Virus record (IMG/VR): IMGVR_UViG_3300020408_000005
Coordinates: 1 to 64,000 of that record
From: a virus
Reading direction: 5' to 3' (one strand)
DNA length: 64,000 nt
The position numbers were made by a program, and so were the translations under genes. The notes under the pieces are model-generated. The model saw only the letters and a list, made by a program, of their open reading frames with translations, had not been told where the DNA came from and did not search any database. Every line of letters begins with the position of its first letter. Positions within the stretch are counted from its first letter, which is position 1. Below are positions 8,219-17,100 of the stretch, piece after piece.

Positions 8219-10312
8219 CTAGGAACTACGACAGTTCCATTTTTTAAGTGCTAATGCTTTACGAGTTGGTCTACCTTTCTCATCTTTCATAGGTCCTCTC
8301 ATTCCACCCATTCTTTTGCAAAAATTGTTTTGCCTTTTATCTGCCTTACTACCTGGTTTTGGACTACCTGTTACAGGTGCTTTAAGATCTGAACCAGGAT
8401 TCTCACGTTCGTAAGACTTTCTTCCTTTTTCATTTAACCCACCACTAGGATTTTTTCCTTCTTTACGTTGCCACGCAGATTCTTTAAAACTTTTTAAACC
8501 ACTTTTAAGGTTACTTGCTTTACCTGTTTTTACGTGACCATACTTAGCAAGATCTTTATGTAGGTCTCTATACTGTGCTTTACTATCACCAGATCTTTTG
8601 TTTGACTGATCCATTCTTTTGTTTTTACCTACAGTTTGGTATCCTTTACCAACACCTGCATATTTTTTTTGATAGAACTCTTCTTTTACCTTAATTTTTC
8701 TAGGGTATGCTGATTTATTTGAATCTTGTCTCATTGCATCAGAATCATATCTTGAAACATAGTCAATTCTATCACTAATTTTTTTTCCTAGTTTTTTCTC
8801 TGCTCTTTTTATTCCTTTATCTCTCGCTTTCTGATACTTACCCATCTTGCCACCGTGAACATAATTTTTATCAAACTTTGCGTGGTAGAGATAGTTTGCA
8901 GTAGTGTTCTTACTTAATTCATCAATCTGTTCTACTTCTTCTTTATATGACTGCACTCTAGTTTTACCAAGAATGTATTTTGGATCATTCTTCATTGCTT
9001 TCTGTGCATCTGCCTCATCATTTTTATTTACATTTATAATTGTCTTTCCACCTTTTTTAGTTTTAGTATGTGCTATATTACCCATTTCTTCTTTTACTTC
9101 TTTTTTCTTCTTAGTTTTCTTAGCAAACGCTGCCATAGGACCTGATGGTTTACCAGTTCCCTTGTAGATACCATAAGAAGTTCCTTCTGACTTCATACTT
9201 TTTATATGTTTTCTGATCTTGTCTGCTTGACTCTTATGTTTAGTTACAGCACTATCCAGTTCCTTTGCAACCGTTTTGAGTTCTTTCTCTTCTTTCTTCA
9301 TCGATGCTTTTGCTGCCTTGATTCTATCAAGAAATGCTTGTCCACCTTTCTCTTTCTTGATCTCATCATCAGTCCTTGCTCTACCCATACTATTATTCTT
9401 AGCGTATAACTTACTCTGCATATCATTAGTGCTAGTAAGTCTACCTCTACCATAACTCTCTTTATACAAATCAATTAATTCATTTCTTGCTTCTCTTTTA
9501 CTAGGTCTACGATACCTACCAACTTCTGTAACTCTACCATCTTTACCATAGTGCCTTCCCTTTGTTCTATTGACGTGATCTGTCATTGCAGTATCTACCT
9601 CTTTAGTGCTTCTAGCATACTGAGTAGACTTATCTTTTAAATTAACTTTTTCTTCTACCTTTTTTGGACCGTATGTGATGCAAGGGTTTTTACCACAACC
9701 ACAATTTTTCTTAGAATCTGGTTTTACTAACTCAACTTCTTCATTTTTCTTACCCACATCCATTATCGCACCTTTACCATACTTATCAGTTATTCTTTTC
9801 TTAACCATCTCAAGTGCTCTAACACTATTCTTTTGCTGCCTTAACATACGTGCTTTTCTTTGAGCATCAGTCTCAGTATTTTTTGTATGGTTAGCAGTGG
9901 TTGCATCAGATTTTTTAGGTGAACTAGGATCACCACCTGCCATTGCAATACTATCTTTCCAATGATCATATCCTTCTTCTGGAATATAACCTTCACTGTT
10001 TATTCCAAGAACTGCCTTTAATTTTTTACCTGCTGAATATGGATTTTCTTTTGCCTTTCTTTTTCTTGTTTCTGCTTTTATTGATGACATCTTCAAAGCA
10101 TTAGAAAGTTTAGCACGCTTACTGTTGTACTTTGGTTTACCTCTAAACGTTGAATCAATCGCACGAGCAACTCTCAATCTCTTACTAACTGTAGGATCAC
10201 CATATTCTTTTATGATCTCTTCTTTAGTAACTTTAGATTTTTTCTTTTTATCCTCACTATGATCGCAACCACAAGATTCAGAATAGTTTTGAAATGATTG
10301 AAGATTAGTCAT
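8219..10312 (-). CDS. Lysine-rich protein with DUF6321-like C-terminus
   Basis: This 697-residue protein is extremely basic and low in hydrophobic residues. Its last 80 residues (AWQRKEGKNPSGGLNEKGRK, then YERENPGSDLKAPV and GPMKDEKGRPTRKALALKKW) match a short marine-phage family that I recall as DUF6321. A segment near residues 460-510 with VEQIDELSK followed by a basic helix is a recurring cyanophage motif. Two Cys clusters occur: CGCDH near residue 14 and CGCGKNPC near 204. Function is not known. High charge suggests binding to DNA or an internal virion role, but that is inference. The ATG overlaps the zinc-finger gene stop as TAATG. Confidence 0.85.
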   Translation of the reverse strand: MTNLQSFQNYSESCGCDHSEDKKKKSKVTKEEIIKEYGDPTVSKRLRVARAIDSTFRGKPKYNSKRAKLSNALKMSSIKAETRKRKAKENPYSAGKKLKAVLGINSEGYIPEEGYDHWKDSIAMAGGDPSSPKKSDATTANHTKNTETDAQRKARMLRQQKNSVRALEMVKKRITDKYGKGAIMDVGKKNEEVELVKPDSKKNCGCGKNPCITYGPKKVEEKVNLKDKSTQYARSTKEVDTAMTDHVNRTKGRHYGKDGRVTEVGRYRRPSKREARNELIDLYKESYGRGRLTSTNDMQSKLYAKNNSMGRARTDDEIKKEKGGQAFLDRIKAAKASMKKEEKELKTVAKELDSAVTKHKSQADKIRKHIKSMKSEGTSYGIYKGTGKPSGPMAAFAKKTKKKKEVKEEMGNIAHTKTKKGGKTIINVNKNDEADAQKAMKNDPKYILGKTRVQSYKEEVEQIDELSKNTTANYLYHAKFDKNYVHGGKMGKYQKARDKGIKRAEKKLGKKISDRIDYVSRYDSDAMRQDSNKSAYPRKIKVKEEFYQKKYAGVGKGYQTVGKNKRMDQSNKRSGDSKAQYRDLHKDLAKYGHVKTGKASNLKSGLKSFKESAWQRKEGKNPSGGLNEKGRKSYERENPGSDLKAPVTGSPKPGSKADKRQNNFCKRMGGMRGPMKDEKGRPTRKALALKKWNCRSS

Positions 10313-10455
10313 TATGCTACTTTATTATTAGATGGGTTTCTAGGACAATTTTTTTCGTGTTTTTCAATCCACGTCTTAGGTCTCCAATGTCCTTGAGGAG
10401 ACTTTAATCCACAATATGCACATACCCACTGACCATTAATATCTTGTATCGCCAC
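10312..10455 (-). CDS. Tiny C2HC zinc-finger protein with GTG start
   Basis: A 47-residue frame starts at a GTG that has an excellent GGAGG ribosome site six to seven bases upstream, three bases after the stop of the 183-residue gene. The protein carries C12, C15, H33 and C37 (CAYC, then EKHEKNC), a plausible single zinc site, with Trp residues around it. It ends in the TAATG overlap with the lysine-rich gene. Function is unknown; a nucleic-acid or protein adaptor role is possible. Confidence 0.72.
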   Translation of the reverse strand: MAIQDINGQWVCAYCGLKSPQGHWRPKTWIEKHEKNCPRNPSNNKVA

Positions 10456-10458
10456 GGA

Positions 10459-11010
10459 TCAACCTCCAACAACTTGTACTTGTTCTACAACTACGTCCGC
10501 AGAACCTGCTGTTAACTTAACGGTTCTTTGTAACATAGGAACGGTGTTGGCAATTACATCAGCATCACTAATTGAATATGCAGAACCTGCACCTGACGCA
10601 TCAATGTCTGTAGTAATTGTTATGTCAGTGACTGCTGTTACTTTCTTACCTGCTGATGCAGCAGATTCAAAGTCTGATCCAAAACCATCTGTGTCACCAC
10701 CATCTATAGTCTGAACAAAATCTCCTACAGCAAAACTGTGACGACCACCTGCTCCTGTACCGTGTCCACCACCTGCAACAGTAAATACTGAACCGTTAGC
10801 ATTAGTTGCACCAGTAATACTAATATTTTTTGATTTACCTACTGAAAGCAAGACTGCTTCCCCTGCTGCAAGTGTAATAGCAGGACCGCTATCGAACTTT
10901 ATGGTTGATGCAGATGCAGCATATGCACGTACAACTCCACTTTTAACGACGATGTAAGCAGTACCTGAACCACTCACTGTCGTAGTATCTAAGACATTTA
11001 ATACAGACAT
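10459..11010 (-). CDS. Hypothetical virion-like beta protein (183 aa)
   Basis: The chain is rich in Gly, Ala, Ser, Thr and Val, with short beta-strand-like segments (TAYIVVKSGVVRAYA, AVLLSVGKSKNISI) and a Gly-His patch (GGGHGTGAGGRHSF). Charge is low and there is no membrane segment. This composition is typical of phage head or tail decoration proteins, but I recognise no family. It has its own late promoter match 28 bases upstream and lies just after gp16, so late expression is likely. Confidence 0.7.
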   Translation of the reverse strand: MSVLNVLDTTTVSGSGTAYIVVKSGVVRAYAASASTIKFDSGPAITLAAGEAVLLSVGKSKNISITGATNANGSVFTVAGGGHGTGAGGRHSFAVGDFVQTIDGGDTDGFGSDFESAASAGKKVTAVTDITITTDIDASGAGSAYSISDADVIANTVPMLQRTVKLTAGSADVVVEQVQVVGG

Positions 11011-11037
11011 CGACTTTTTGACACAAGATTGTTTTTA

Positions 11038-11499
11038 CTATTTATCCTCTTTCTGTTTCTGTTTGAGGAATTTCGCAAGATCAGCAGTGCTACCAACAAA
11101 CATTGTGTTGTTAGTAACGTTACCTGTTACAGCACCTTTTGGACCTTCTTCTAATTCTTGCATTTTTTTCTGAAGGTCAATTAGTTTATCCGTGGCATCT
11201 GCCACGTTCTTAATAAGATTACCTGCTACCTCATAGGCACGTGGTGAATCTGTTTGTTGTGATAGTTCTAGGATTCCGTCTACCGCTTCCTGTCCCTTGT
11301 CAATTAACGAATACAAATTGCCACGAGTATATTCGTAGTCTTTTTTAATTGCTTCGTTTTGTTTTACAGGTGTATCTTCTACTCTCTGTAATGTAGGTTT
11401 CTCATCTTTAACGATGGATGTCTCTACATCAAGAGCGTCTTCAATACCGTCGAATTTACTCGTCGTTTCCTGTGACTGGGTTTCTTGATTTTCCATCAT
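11038..11499 (-). CDS. 16: Small terminase subunit gp16
   Basis: This protein (about 153 residues from the ATG pair at 11499/11496; an upstream ATG at 11538 would add 13) resembles T4 gp16. Shared features are the central helical segment YEYTRGNLYSLIDKGQEA, then TDSPRAYEVAGNLIKN (T4: NADSPRHMEVFATL), a coiled coil, and the Gly-Asn linker GAVTGNVTNNTMFVGSTADL (T4: NATVFMGSPTEL). gp16 forms rings that regulate gp17 and help choose the packaging site. It overlaps the gp15 3' end by about 44 bases whichever of the paired ATGs is used. The gene order gp13-gp14-gp15-gp16 is as in T4. Confidence 0.92.
   Translation of the reverse strand: MMENQETQSQETTSKFDGIEDALDVETSIVKDEKPTLQRVEDTPVKQNEAIKKDYEYTRGNLYSLIDKGQEAVDGILELSQQTDSPRAYEVAGNLIKNVADATDKLIDLQKKMQELEEGPKGAVTGNVTNNTMFVGSTADLAKFLKQKQKEDK
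11039..11046 (-). promoter_or_regulatory. Late promoter at the gp16 stop
   Basis: The minus strand reads GATAAATA, an exact NATAAATA match formed by the last gp16 codons and stop (GAT AAA TAG). The next gene starts 28 bases downstream, at 11010. Confidence 0.5.
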
Positions 11500-12253
11500 T
11501 GAATTCACTGAATAGTTCATTAAAACCAAAATCATCATCTGGATCAGAAGTGATTGGGTCTGGTTCGACCGTGTATCTCATTTCACGAGGTGCACTTGTT
11601 TTGCTATCAGGAGCAGTATCGACGATTGCCTTACGTATAAGATCTTTCTCACCGTCGAGAACAGGACCGTAGATATAAGTTTTGCAAGTGAAAGTTATTG
11701 TATATATGAGAGTTCTTCTTGTTGTATAGTCACCTTCATAATCATCATCATAAGATATTGTATTTAAAACTACTGGAAAATCTTTTTTCTCCTGTAACTG
11801 ATCGTTCAGTTGTACAGAGATATTAAATGTGGGTTGGAAGTATGGAAGTATTTGTTCTAAGATTTGTAAACCGTCATCTTGATTCTTTGAAAGAATTGCT
11901 AACTCAAAGTCAACGTTGTACGGTACTGGCATAAACGCTTTTTGTAGGTCAGTTCCAACAGCAGTCCTAACTCTCTGTGTTGGGGAGACCTTTCTTGTTG
12001 CGTCGTAATTGAAACCAGAAATCTCAAACGAAATCCTAGGAAGCGTAATTTGAGTCGCATCTTTCCTAGTTAAATCTCCTACTTGTTGGAGTCTTGCTAA
12101 AAACTTTTGTTTAGGTCCATATGCCAATGGCACCTTCATATACTCATATTCCGTAGCATTTTTTTTCCTACGAATTTCTATGTTATTAAACAATGTACCG
12201 AAGGCAATAACTGACTTTCGGAATATTTCATTGTATGTATATGTACCTAACAT
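11456..12253 (-). CDS. 15: Tail sheath stabilizer / tail completion protein gp15
   Basis: This 265-residue protein matches T4 gp15 (272 residues) throughout: YNEIFRKSVIAFGTLFNNIE, KVPLAYGPKQKFLARL, LPRISFEISGFNYDA, FELAILSKNQDDGLQILEQI and LPYFQPTFNISV. gp15 forms the hexamer that caps the tail tube and sheath and joins the tail to the neck. The acidic C-terminal tail (DPDDDFGFNELFSEFND) is also seen in the family. The ATG overlaps the gp14 stop at 12253. Confidence 0.95.
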   Translation of the reverse strand: MLGTYTYNEIFRKSVIAFGTLFNNIEIRRKKNATEYEYMKVPLAYGPKQKFLARLQQVGDLTRKDATQITLPRISFEISGFNYDATRKVSPTQRVRTAVGTDLQKAFMPVPYNVDFELAILSKNQDDGLQILEQILPYFQPTFNISVQLNDQLQEKKDFPVVLNTISYDDDYEGDYTTRRTLIYTITFTCKTYIYGPVLDGEKDLIRKAIVDTAPDSKTSAPREMRYTVEPDPITSDPDDDFGFNELFSEFNDGKSRNPVTGNDE

Positions 12254-13119
12254 TAACTAGCACCTCCAATATCACCAAATGGGTTCCCTTCTGAGAAGTC
12301 AATGATTCCATCAGCAAGGGTCTCAAACGAATCATTTGAATCGTATTCGCTTGATGTATTATTTAGTGTATTATATGATGCAGTTGTCCAAGCAGCACTT
12401 GATGACTGCCCTGTTATAGTCTCTGGAACTGTAAATATTCCAGTTCTATTAAAGACTTGTAATTGTCTATTAGTAGAATCCCAAGACTTAACCTCTGCTG
12501 TAATATTAGAGGTTCCACCTGCCACCACTTCACCGACTGTAAAGTCTCCAGTGCCACCTGTGGCAAAGTTGATAGTGATGGATACTGAGAAGTCCTGTTC
12601 GATTTGATCGATTGCAGTAACTCCTGTATCGAACTGCTCGTCGCTGAACTCGAAGAGTTCACACTTGAGACCCCATACGTGGATCTTACCTAACTGGTAG
12701 AAAGGTTGTTCGTGCTCAACGAACATAATTTTAAATATTTTATTTGCCATAGGGAAGTAAACCAAGTCTCCTTCGTTAGGTCTTCCTTCCACAATCAGTT
12801 GTGCATTGTCATCAACTGCTTCTGTAAATCTTTTTCTTGATATTATAAATGTAACTTGATCAGAAATCCTTACACCAAACTTAGTAAAGAGATCACCATC
12901 ACCAGTAAATCCAGTTGGATCTTCAATGTACGCTTCTATCTCATAGGCATCATCAAATTTAGACAAAGCATCTTCAGTAAATGTTGTATCTTCATTTACT
13001 AAAGTTCTAGGCAAATAGAAGACATTCTTTCCAAACATCTTTATCTGTTCTATAACAAGATTCTCTATAAGATCTTGTTCGCCAGTTGTACCTTGTGTAA
13101 AGTAGGAGTTAGTTGCCAT
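12253..13119 (-). CDS. 14: Neck protein gp14
   Basis: This 288-residue protein matches T4 gp14 (256 residues): IEQIKMFGKNVFYLPRTLV, KFGVRISDQVTFIISRKRF, RPNEGDLVYFPMANKIFKI and EHEQPFYQLGKI. gp14 forms the neck with gp13 and connects the filled head to the tail. Residues about 190-255 (FTVGEVVAGGTSNI, VKSWDSTNRQLQV, ETITGQSSSAAW) are an insertion relative to T4 and match a beta module found in several other structural proteins here. Start and stop codons overlap those of gp13 and gp15. Confidence 0.94.
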   Translation of the reverse strand: MATNSYFTQGTTGEQDLIENLVIEQIKMFGKNVFYLPRTLVNEDTTFTEDALSKFDDAYEIEAYIEDPTGFTGDGDLFTKFGVRISDQVTFIISRKRFTEAVDDNAQLIVEGRPNEGDLVYFPMANKIFKIMFVEHEQPFYQLGKIHVWGLKCELFEFSDEQFDTGVTAIDQIEQDFSVSITINFATGGTGDFTVGEVVAGGTSNITAEVKSWDSTNRQLQVFNRTGIFTVPETITGQSSSAAWTTASYNTLNNTSSEYDSNDSFETLADGIIDFSEGNPFGDIGGAS

Positions 13120-13913
13120 TATCCAATCATATCCATTGGTGGAGTTTCGTATGTAGTACGAAGTTGTTCGTCTAACTGTTGAAGTTCCTCTACAGCATCG
13201 CTATAAATTTTCTCACCATTTAGAGTAACACCACCAGGGAGTTGAACGTTTTGGAACTTAGTTAAATTTGTTCCCCAATATTTTTTAATCATCGCAGTAG
13301 CATAATCCTTGACCCACATCTCATTATAGATTTTTGTAAAATTAATTGGATCTAATGCACGAACACAATCAATAACAATATACTCACCCTCACGAACATC
13401 AGTGTTAGTATCAAAGTCGATATATAAACGACCAGATGTATGAGTAAATCTTGTAGGTTTCATTCCTTCCAATAAGAAATTAATTGTCTCAAGATGTGTC
13501 TGAATCATATAATAATGATAAAACTGTGTTGATGTAAAATCAAACAGATCATTCAATCTTAACTGATAACGAATGTCAAACATATTTGCAGTACCTTTGT
13601 CTTGGAAAGTAAAGATACCATTAACAGACGTTATAAAATCAGGTAAGGTTAAAAAATTATTTTGCGTCTTAAATTCTGTACTACCTACAGTCTCTGTAGT
13701 ATCTGCTTGAAAAGCATCTACTTCAGATTGAGTCATTTGATGCTTTAGGTAAACTTTTTCTGAACCACCGTAATGATAAATATGAAACTTCTCGATAGTA
13801 TAATCGATAGCATCATCTATTTGATCATCAGAAACGTTGACTTCTAATACAGGTTTACCTAATCTGCGAAGTGCGTATTCTTTTAGTGTTGCTTTAGAGG
13901 TTGGAGTTGCCAT
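13119..13913 (-). CDS. 13: Neck protein gp13
   Basis: This 264-residue protein resembles T4 gp13 (309 residues). The N-terminus LKEYALRRLGKPVLEVNVSD with DDAIDYTIEKFHIYH, and the C-terminal block MWVKDYATAMIKKYWG, then QLPGGVTLNGEKIYSDA, align with the T4 RRLGAPIINV, RWVKDYATALAKE and LPGGVTVDGQ regions. gp13 assembles on the portal after packaging to seal the head and dock the tail. The gene is coupled to gp14 by a one-base overlap. Confidence 0.94.
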   Translation of the reverse strand: MATPTSKATLKEYALRRLGKPVLEVNVSDDQIDDAIDYTIEKFHIYHYGGSEKVYLKHQMTQSEVDAFQADTTETVGSTEFKTQNNFLTLPDFITSVNGIFTFQDKGTANMFDIRYQLRLNDLFDFTSTQFYHYYMIQTHLETINFLLEGMKPTRFTHTSGRLYIDFDTNTDVREGEYIVIDCVRALDPINFTKIYNEMWVKDYATAMIKKYWGTNLTKFQNVQLPGGVTLNGEKIYSDAVEELQQLDEQLRTTYETPPMDMIG

Positions 13914-13914
13914 A

Positions 13915-14178
13915 TTAGTTTTTTTGTAACTTAACCATTACAGTCTCCTTTTGCATAGGAGCGACATCATTCAATCCATTAGCATCGAACCAAGGAGCAT
14001 TCTCCCAGTCAAATCCTTCACCGAATGTATTGTCAGGTGCCATAACATACCAATGACATTTAGCGTCAGGTATATCCACAGCACAGACCGCCCAATCATC
14101 TGCCCACTGGGGCACTTGCACATACATCACTGGTAGGTGATTGGCAAATAAAGAAATAATAAAGGAGAATAAAATCAT
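13915..14178 (-). CDS. Hypothetical protein with hydrophobic N-terminus (87 aa)
   Basis: The first 20 residues (MILFSFIISLFANHLPVMY) are hydrophobic and could be a signal or membrane anchor. The rest is Trp- and Asp-rich (WADDWAVCAVDIPDAKCHWYV, then APWFDANGLND) with two cysteines. The ATG overlaps the tail-fibre stop by four bases (ATGA) and the stop is one base before gp13. If translation starts at the later Met of PVMYVQVPQWADD, the protein would be soluble. No family is recognised. Confidence 0.65.
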   Translation of the reverse strand: MILFSFIISLFANHLPVMYVQVPQWADDWAVCAVDIPDAKCHWYVMAPDNTFGEGFDWENAPWFDANGLNDVAPMQKETVMVKLQKN

Positions 14179-17100
14179 AATGCAGCGATCGCAGCAGCGA
14201 ATTGTGTGTAATTTAGTGAGTTCGCAGCAGCAGTTTTAAGTTGTGCTAGTGTAATTGTTTCTGCCTGTAATGCAGAGTCTGCCTTAACACCTTGTGCAGC
14301 AGTAGCATAATCAGATGATGCAGTTGCAGCAGCACTGCCTAAAGTAGGTTTACCAGTTAGATCATTGTATGCTCCACTGGTTGCTACAGTTGCCAAGTCA
14401 CCTGGTTGTGTAGCAGAAGCAGCAAGTGTACCTTGTGCAGCAGTTGCGTAAGCACTTGCAGCAGTAGTAGCAGCAGATCCAAGTCCGAGAGTTGTTCTAG
14501 CAGCAGATGCTGATGCGTCATCAACCAGAGTTAGACCAAATGTGCTGATTGCAGAGGCATCAAGTTTTCCAGTGATACCTGCTGTTACACGAGCGTCAGC
14601 ACGTGCATCTGTATAATAAAGATTTGTTGATCCTTCTGCTACATCATCAGTATCGTGGTTAGATAGAGATGCAATAGTAGATGGGATAGTATATGAAATA
14701 ACACCAGTAGAAGCGTTATATCCTAAATCTCCACTAACTGAAATGTGTCCACGAGTTCTTGCAGCAGTGGTGAATAGGTTGGTTGATCCTTCTGTGATAT
14801 TATCTGTGTTAATGTCTGACTGAGTAACAGACAAAGTACCAGAAGAATGTGAAATACCTGTTCCATATGTGAAGTGTGTTCTTGTTCTAGCAGCAGTAGT
14901 AAATAAGTTACTTGAACCTTCAGTTACATTATCAGTATTAATATCTGACTGTGTGACAGATAATTGACCTGCTCCACTTAGTTCAATACCAGTTCCGTAT
15001 GTAAAGTGTGTTCTTGTTCTAGCAGCAGTCGTGAATAGATTTGTAGATCCCTCAACGATGTTGTCAGTATCAAACTCACCAAAGTCAGCAGATAGAGTTA
15101 GTAAGTTACCTGCGTCATTGTAGGTAGCAGAAATACCAGTACCACCTGCGATTAATGCAGCAACACGATCATCAACTCTTTCGTCAGTAAAGTATAGATT
15201 TGTAGATCCTTCAGTAAGAGCATCTGTATCGTGGTTACTGATGTCACCAACCTGTGATTCTTGGAACGTAATAGTTCCAGTAATGTTCAAGTTACCTTGA
15301 ATCTCAAAGTTTGTAGAACAAACAAAGTTACTTACAGATAAAGTGTTTGAACTAGGAATATATTTAAAGTTATCTGAGTCAGTTCTTATTTCAGTGTTTC
15401 CAGTTGTAGCAGAAACAAATGTTGGGAAGAATGTAAGGTTAGAACCTGTGGTGTTTGTGACATCAACTAGAGATGCAGTATCAGCATTACCAGTCAAGTC
15501 ACCTGTTACGTTACCAGTAATCTGACCTGTAACTCCAAGTGTGCTTTGTAAAGTTACACCATCTTGAACATTAAGAGTTCCAGTAATATCAGTGTTACCT
15601 GTAGGTCCATCTACAACAAACTTGACTCCTGCTGATCCACCAACTGATAAGTCATCACCAACAAATGCTTTCTTCTTAACTGATAAACCACCATCTGTAT
15701 GTACAGAAGCAGCAGCGTCATTATATCCAGAAGAATCTGTTATATTATTTGCTTGTACAAGACCTGCGAATGTAGCATTACCTGATGTTACATCTATACC
15801 AGAATTAAAGTCTGCGTTACCATCTACATTTAAAGTTGAATCTAAGTCAACTGCATTAGTTACATCAAGTGTTCCTGCAATATCAGTATTACCACTTGCA
15901 GATGCAACGTTGAATTTATTAGTGTTAATGTTGAACGAACCACCAACGTTTAAGGTTGATTGTAAGTTTGCTACAGAAGTAGCGATAAGTGAGGATATAG
16001 TTGTAGTTCCACCAGTTACGTCTAATGTTCCACCAACAACTGTATTTCCTGTAGGTCCATCTACAGTAAAGTTACCCGCACCAACATCAAGGTCGTCTCC
16101 AATAAATGCCTTCTTGGTAACTGCTAAACCACCTGCTGTAAATATTGCAGCACCGTTATTGTTTGCAGCAGTTGCCTGTGCAGTAGAATTTGCTCTTAGT
16201 TTCTCATCAAATGTTACAATACCACCAACACCAAGAGTCCCATCTAATGTGCTATTTGTATATACCTTTAAGTCTCCACCAATACCAGTGTTACCTGCAA
16301 CAGATAATCCACCTGCGGATACTCTTAACGCACCATTAGATGACCAAGTTCCACCAAGAGTTGCATTAGTAGCATTTGTAAAGGTTGATATTCCAGTTAC
16401 ACCTAAAGTATTTGTAATATTGGTAGCACCCGATACATCTAAAGTATTACTTAATGTCGCTCCTAACGTCACTCCAAGCGTCCCTGAGAGGGTTGTATTG
16501 CTTGTGACACCCAAAGTACCACCAACGCTTAGATTAGAACTTCCTCCAACAATATTTACAGATGAATTTAAAGTAGATACTCCGTCTGCTCTAAATGTTC
16601 CTGCAACTAATGTATTACCTGTAGAACTAGCAACTGTAAATTTATTTGTATTGACTCTTAAGTCATTTGTTACATCAAGTGTACCAGTAATATCAACATT
16701 TCCACCGAACGATCCATCATCACCTACGACGAGATCGTCACCAACGTGTAGATCTATTCCTATACCTGCACCACCACCAACGATGAGGGCACCTGTAGAA
16801 GAATTAGTTGCGTTTGTAGTATCAAATAATTTTATAGAACCTGCGTCTAAACCAGATCTAGTACCAGTAAATACCTCAGAATTATTAGTTGCATTATGAT
16901 AGAAAGCATATCTAAGTGCTGAATCATCCCATCCAAAGAATCCTACTTTAGCATTTGAATCATAATATCTAAACTCCACACCACGATCTTTTGCATCGTC
17001 AGATGAAGGAGCAGTATCACCACCTAATGTAATGATAGGATCGTCCACAGTAATAGTAGTACTGTTTACTGTAGTTGTGCTACCGTGAACTGTTAAGTTA

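Noticed and set aside
15592-16899. A 435-codon open frame on the plus strand opposite the tail-fibre gene
   Set aside because: It is the antisense of repetitive Thr/Val/Gly-rich fibre codons; the translation is Pro/Val/Ser-rich with no domain and no ribosome site, and the minus-strand gene is well supported.
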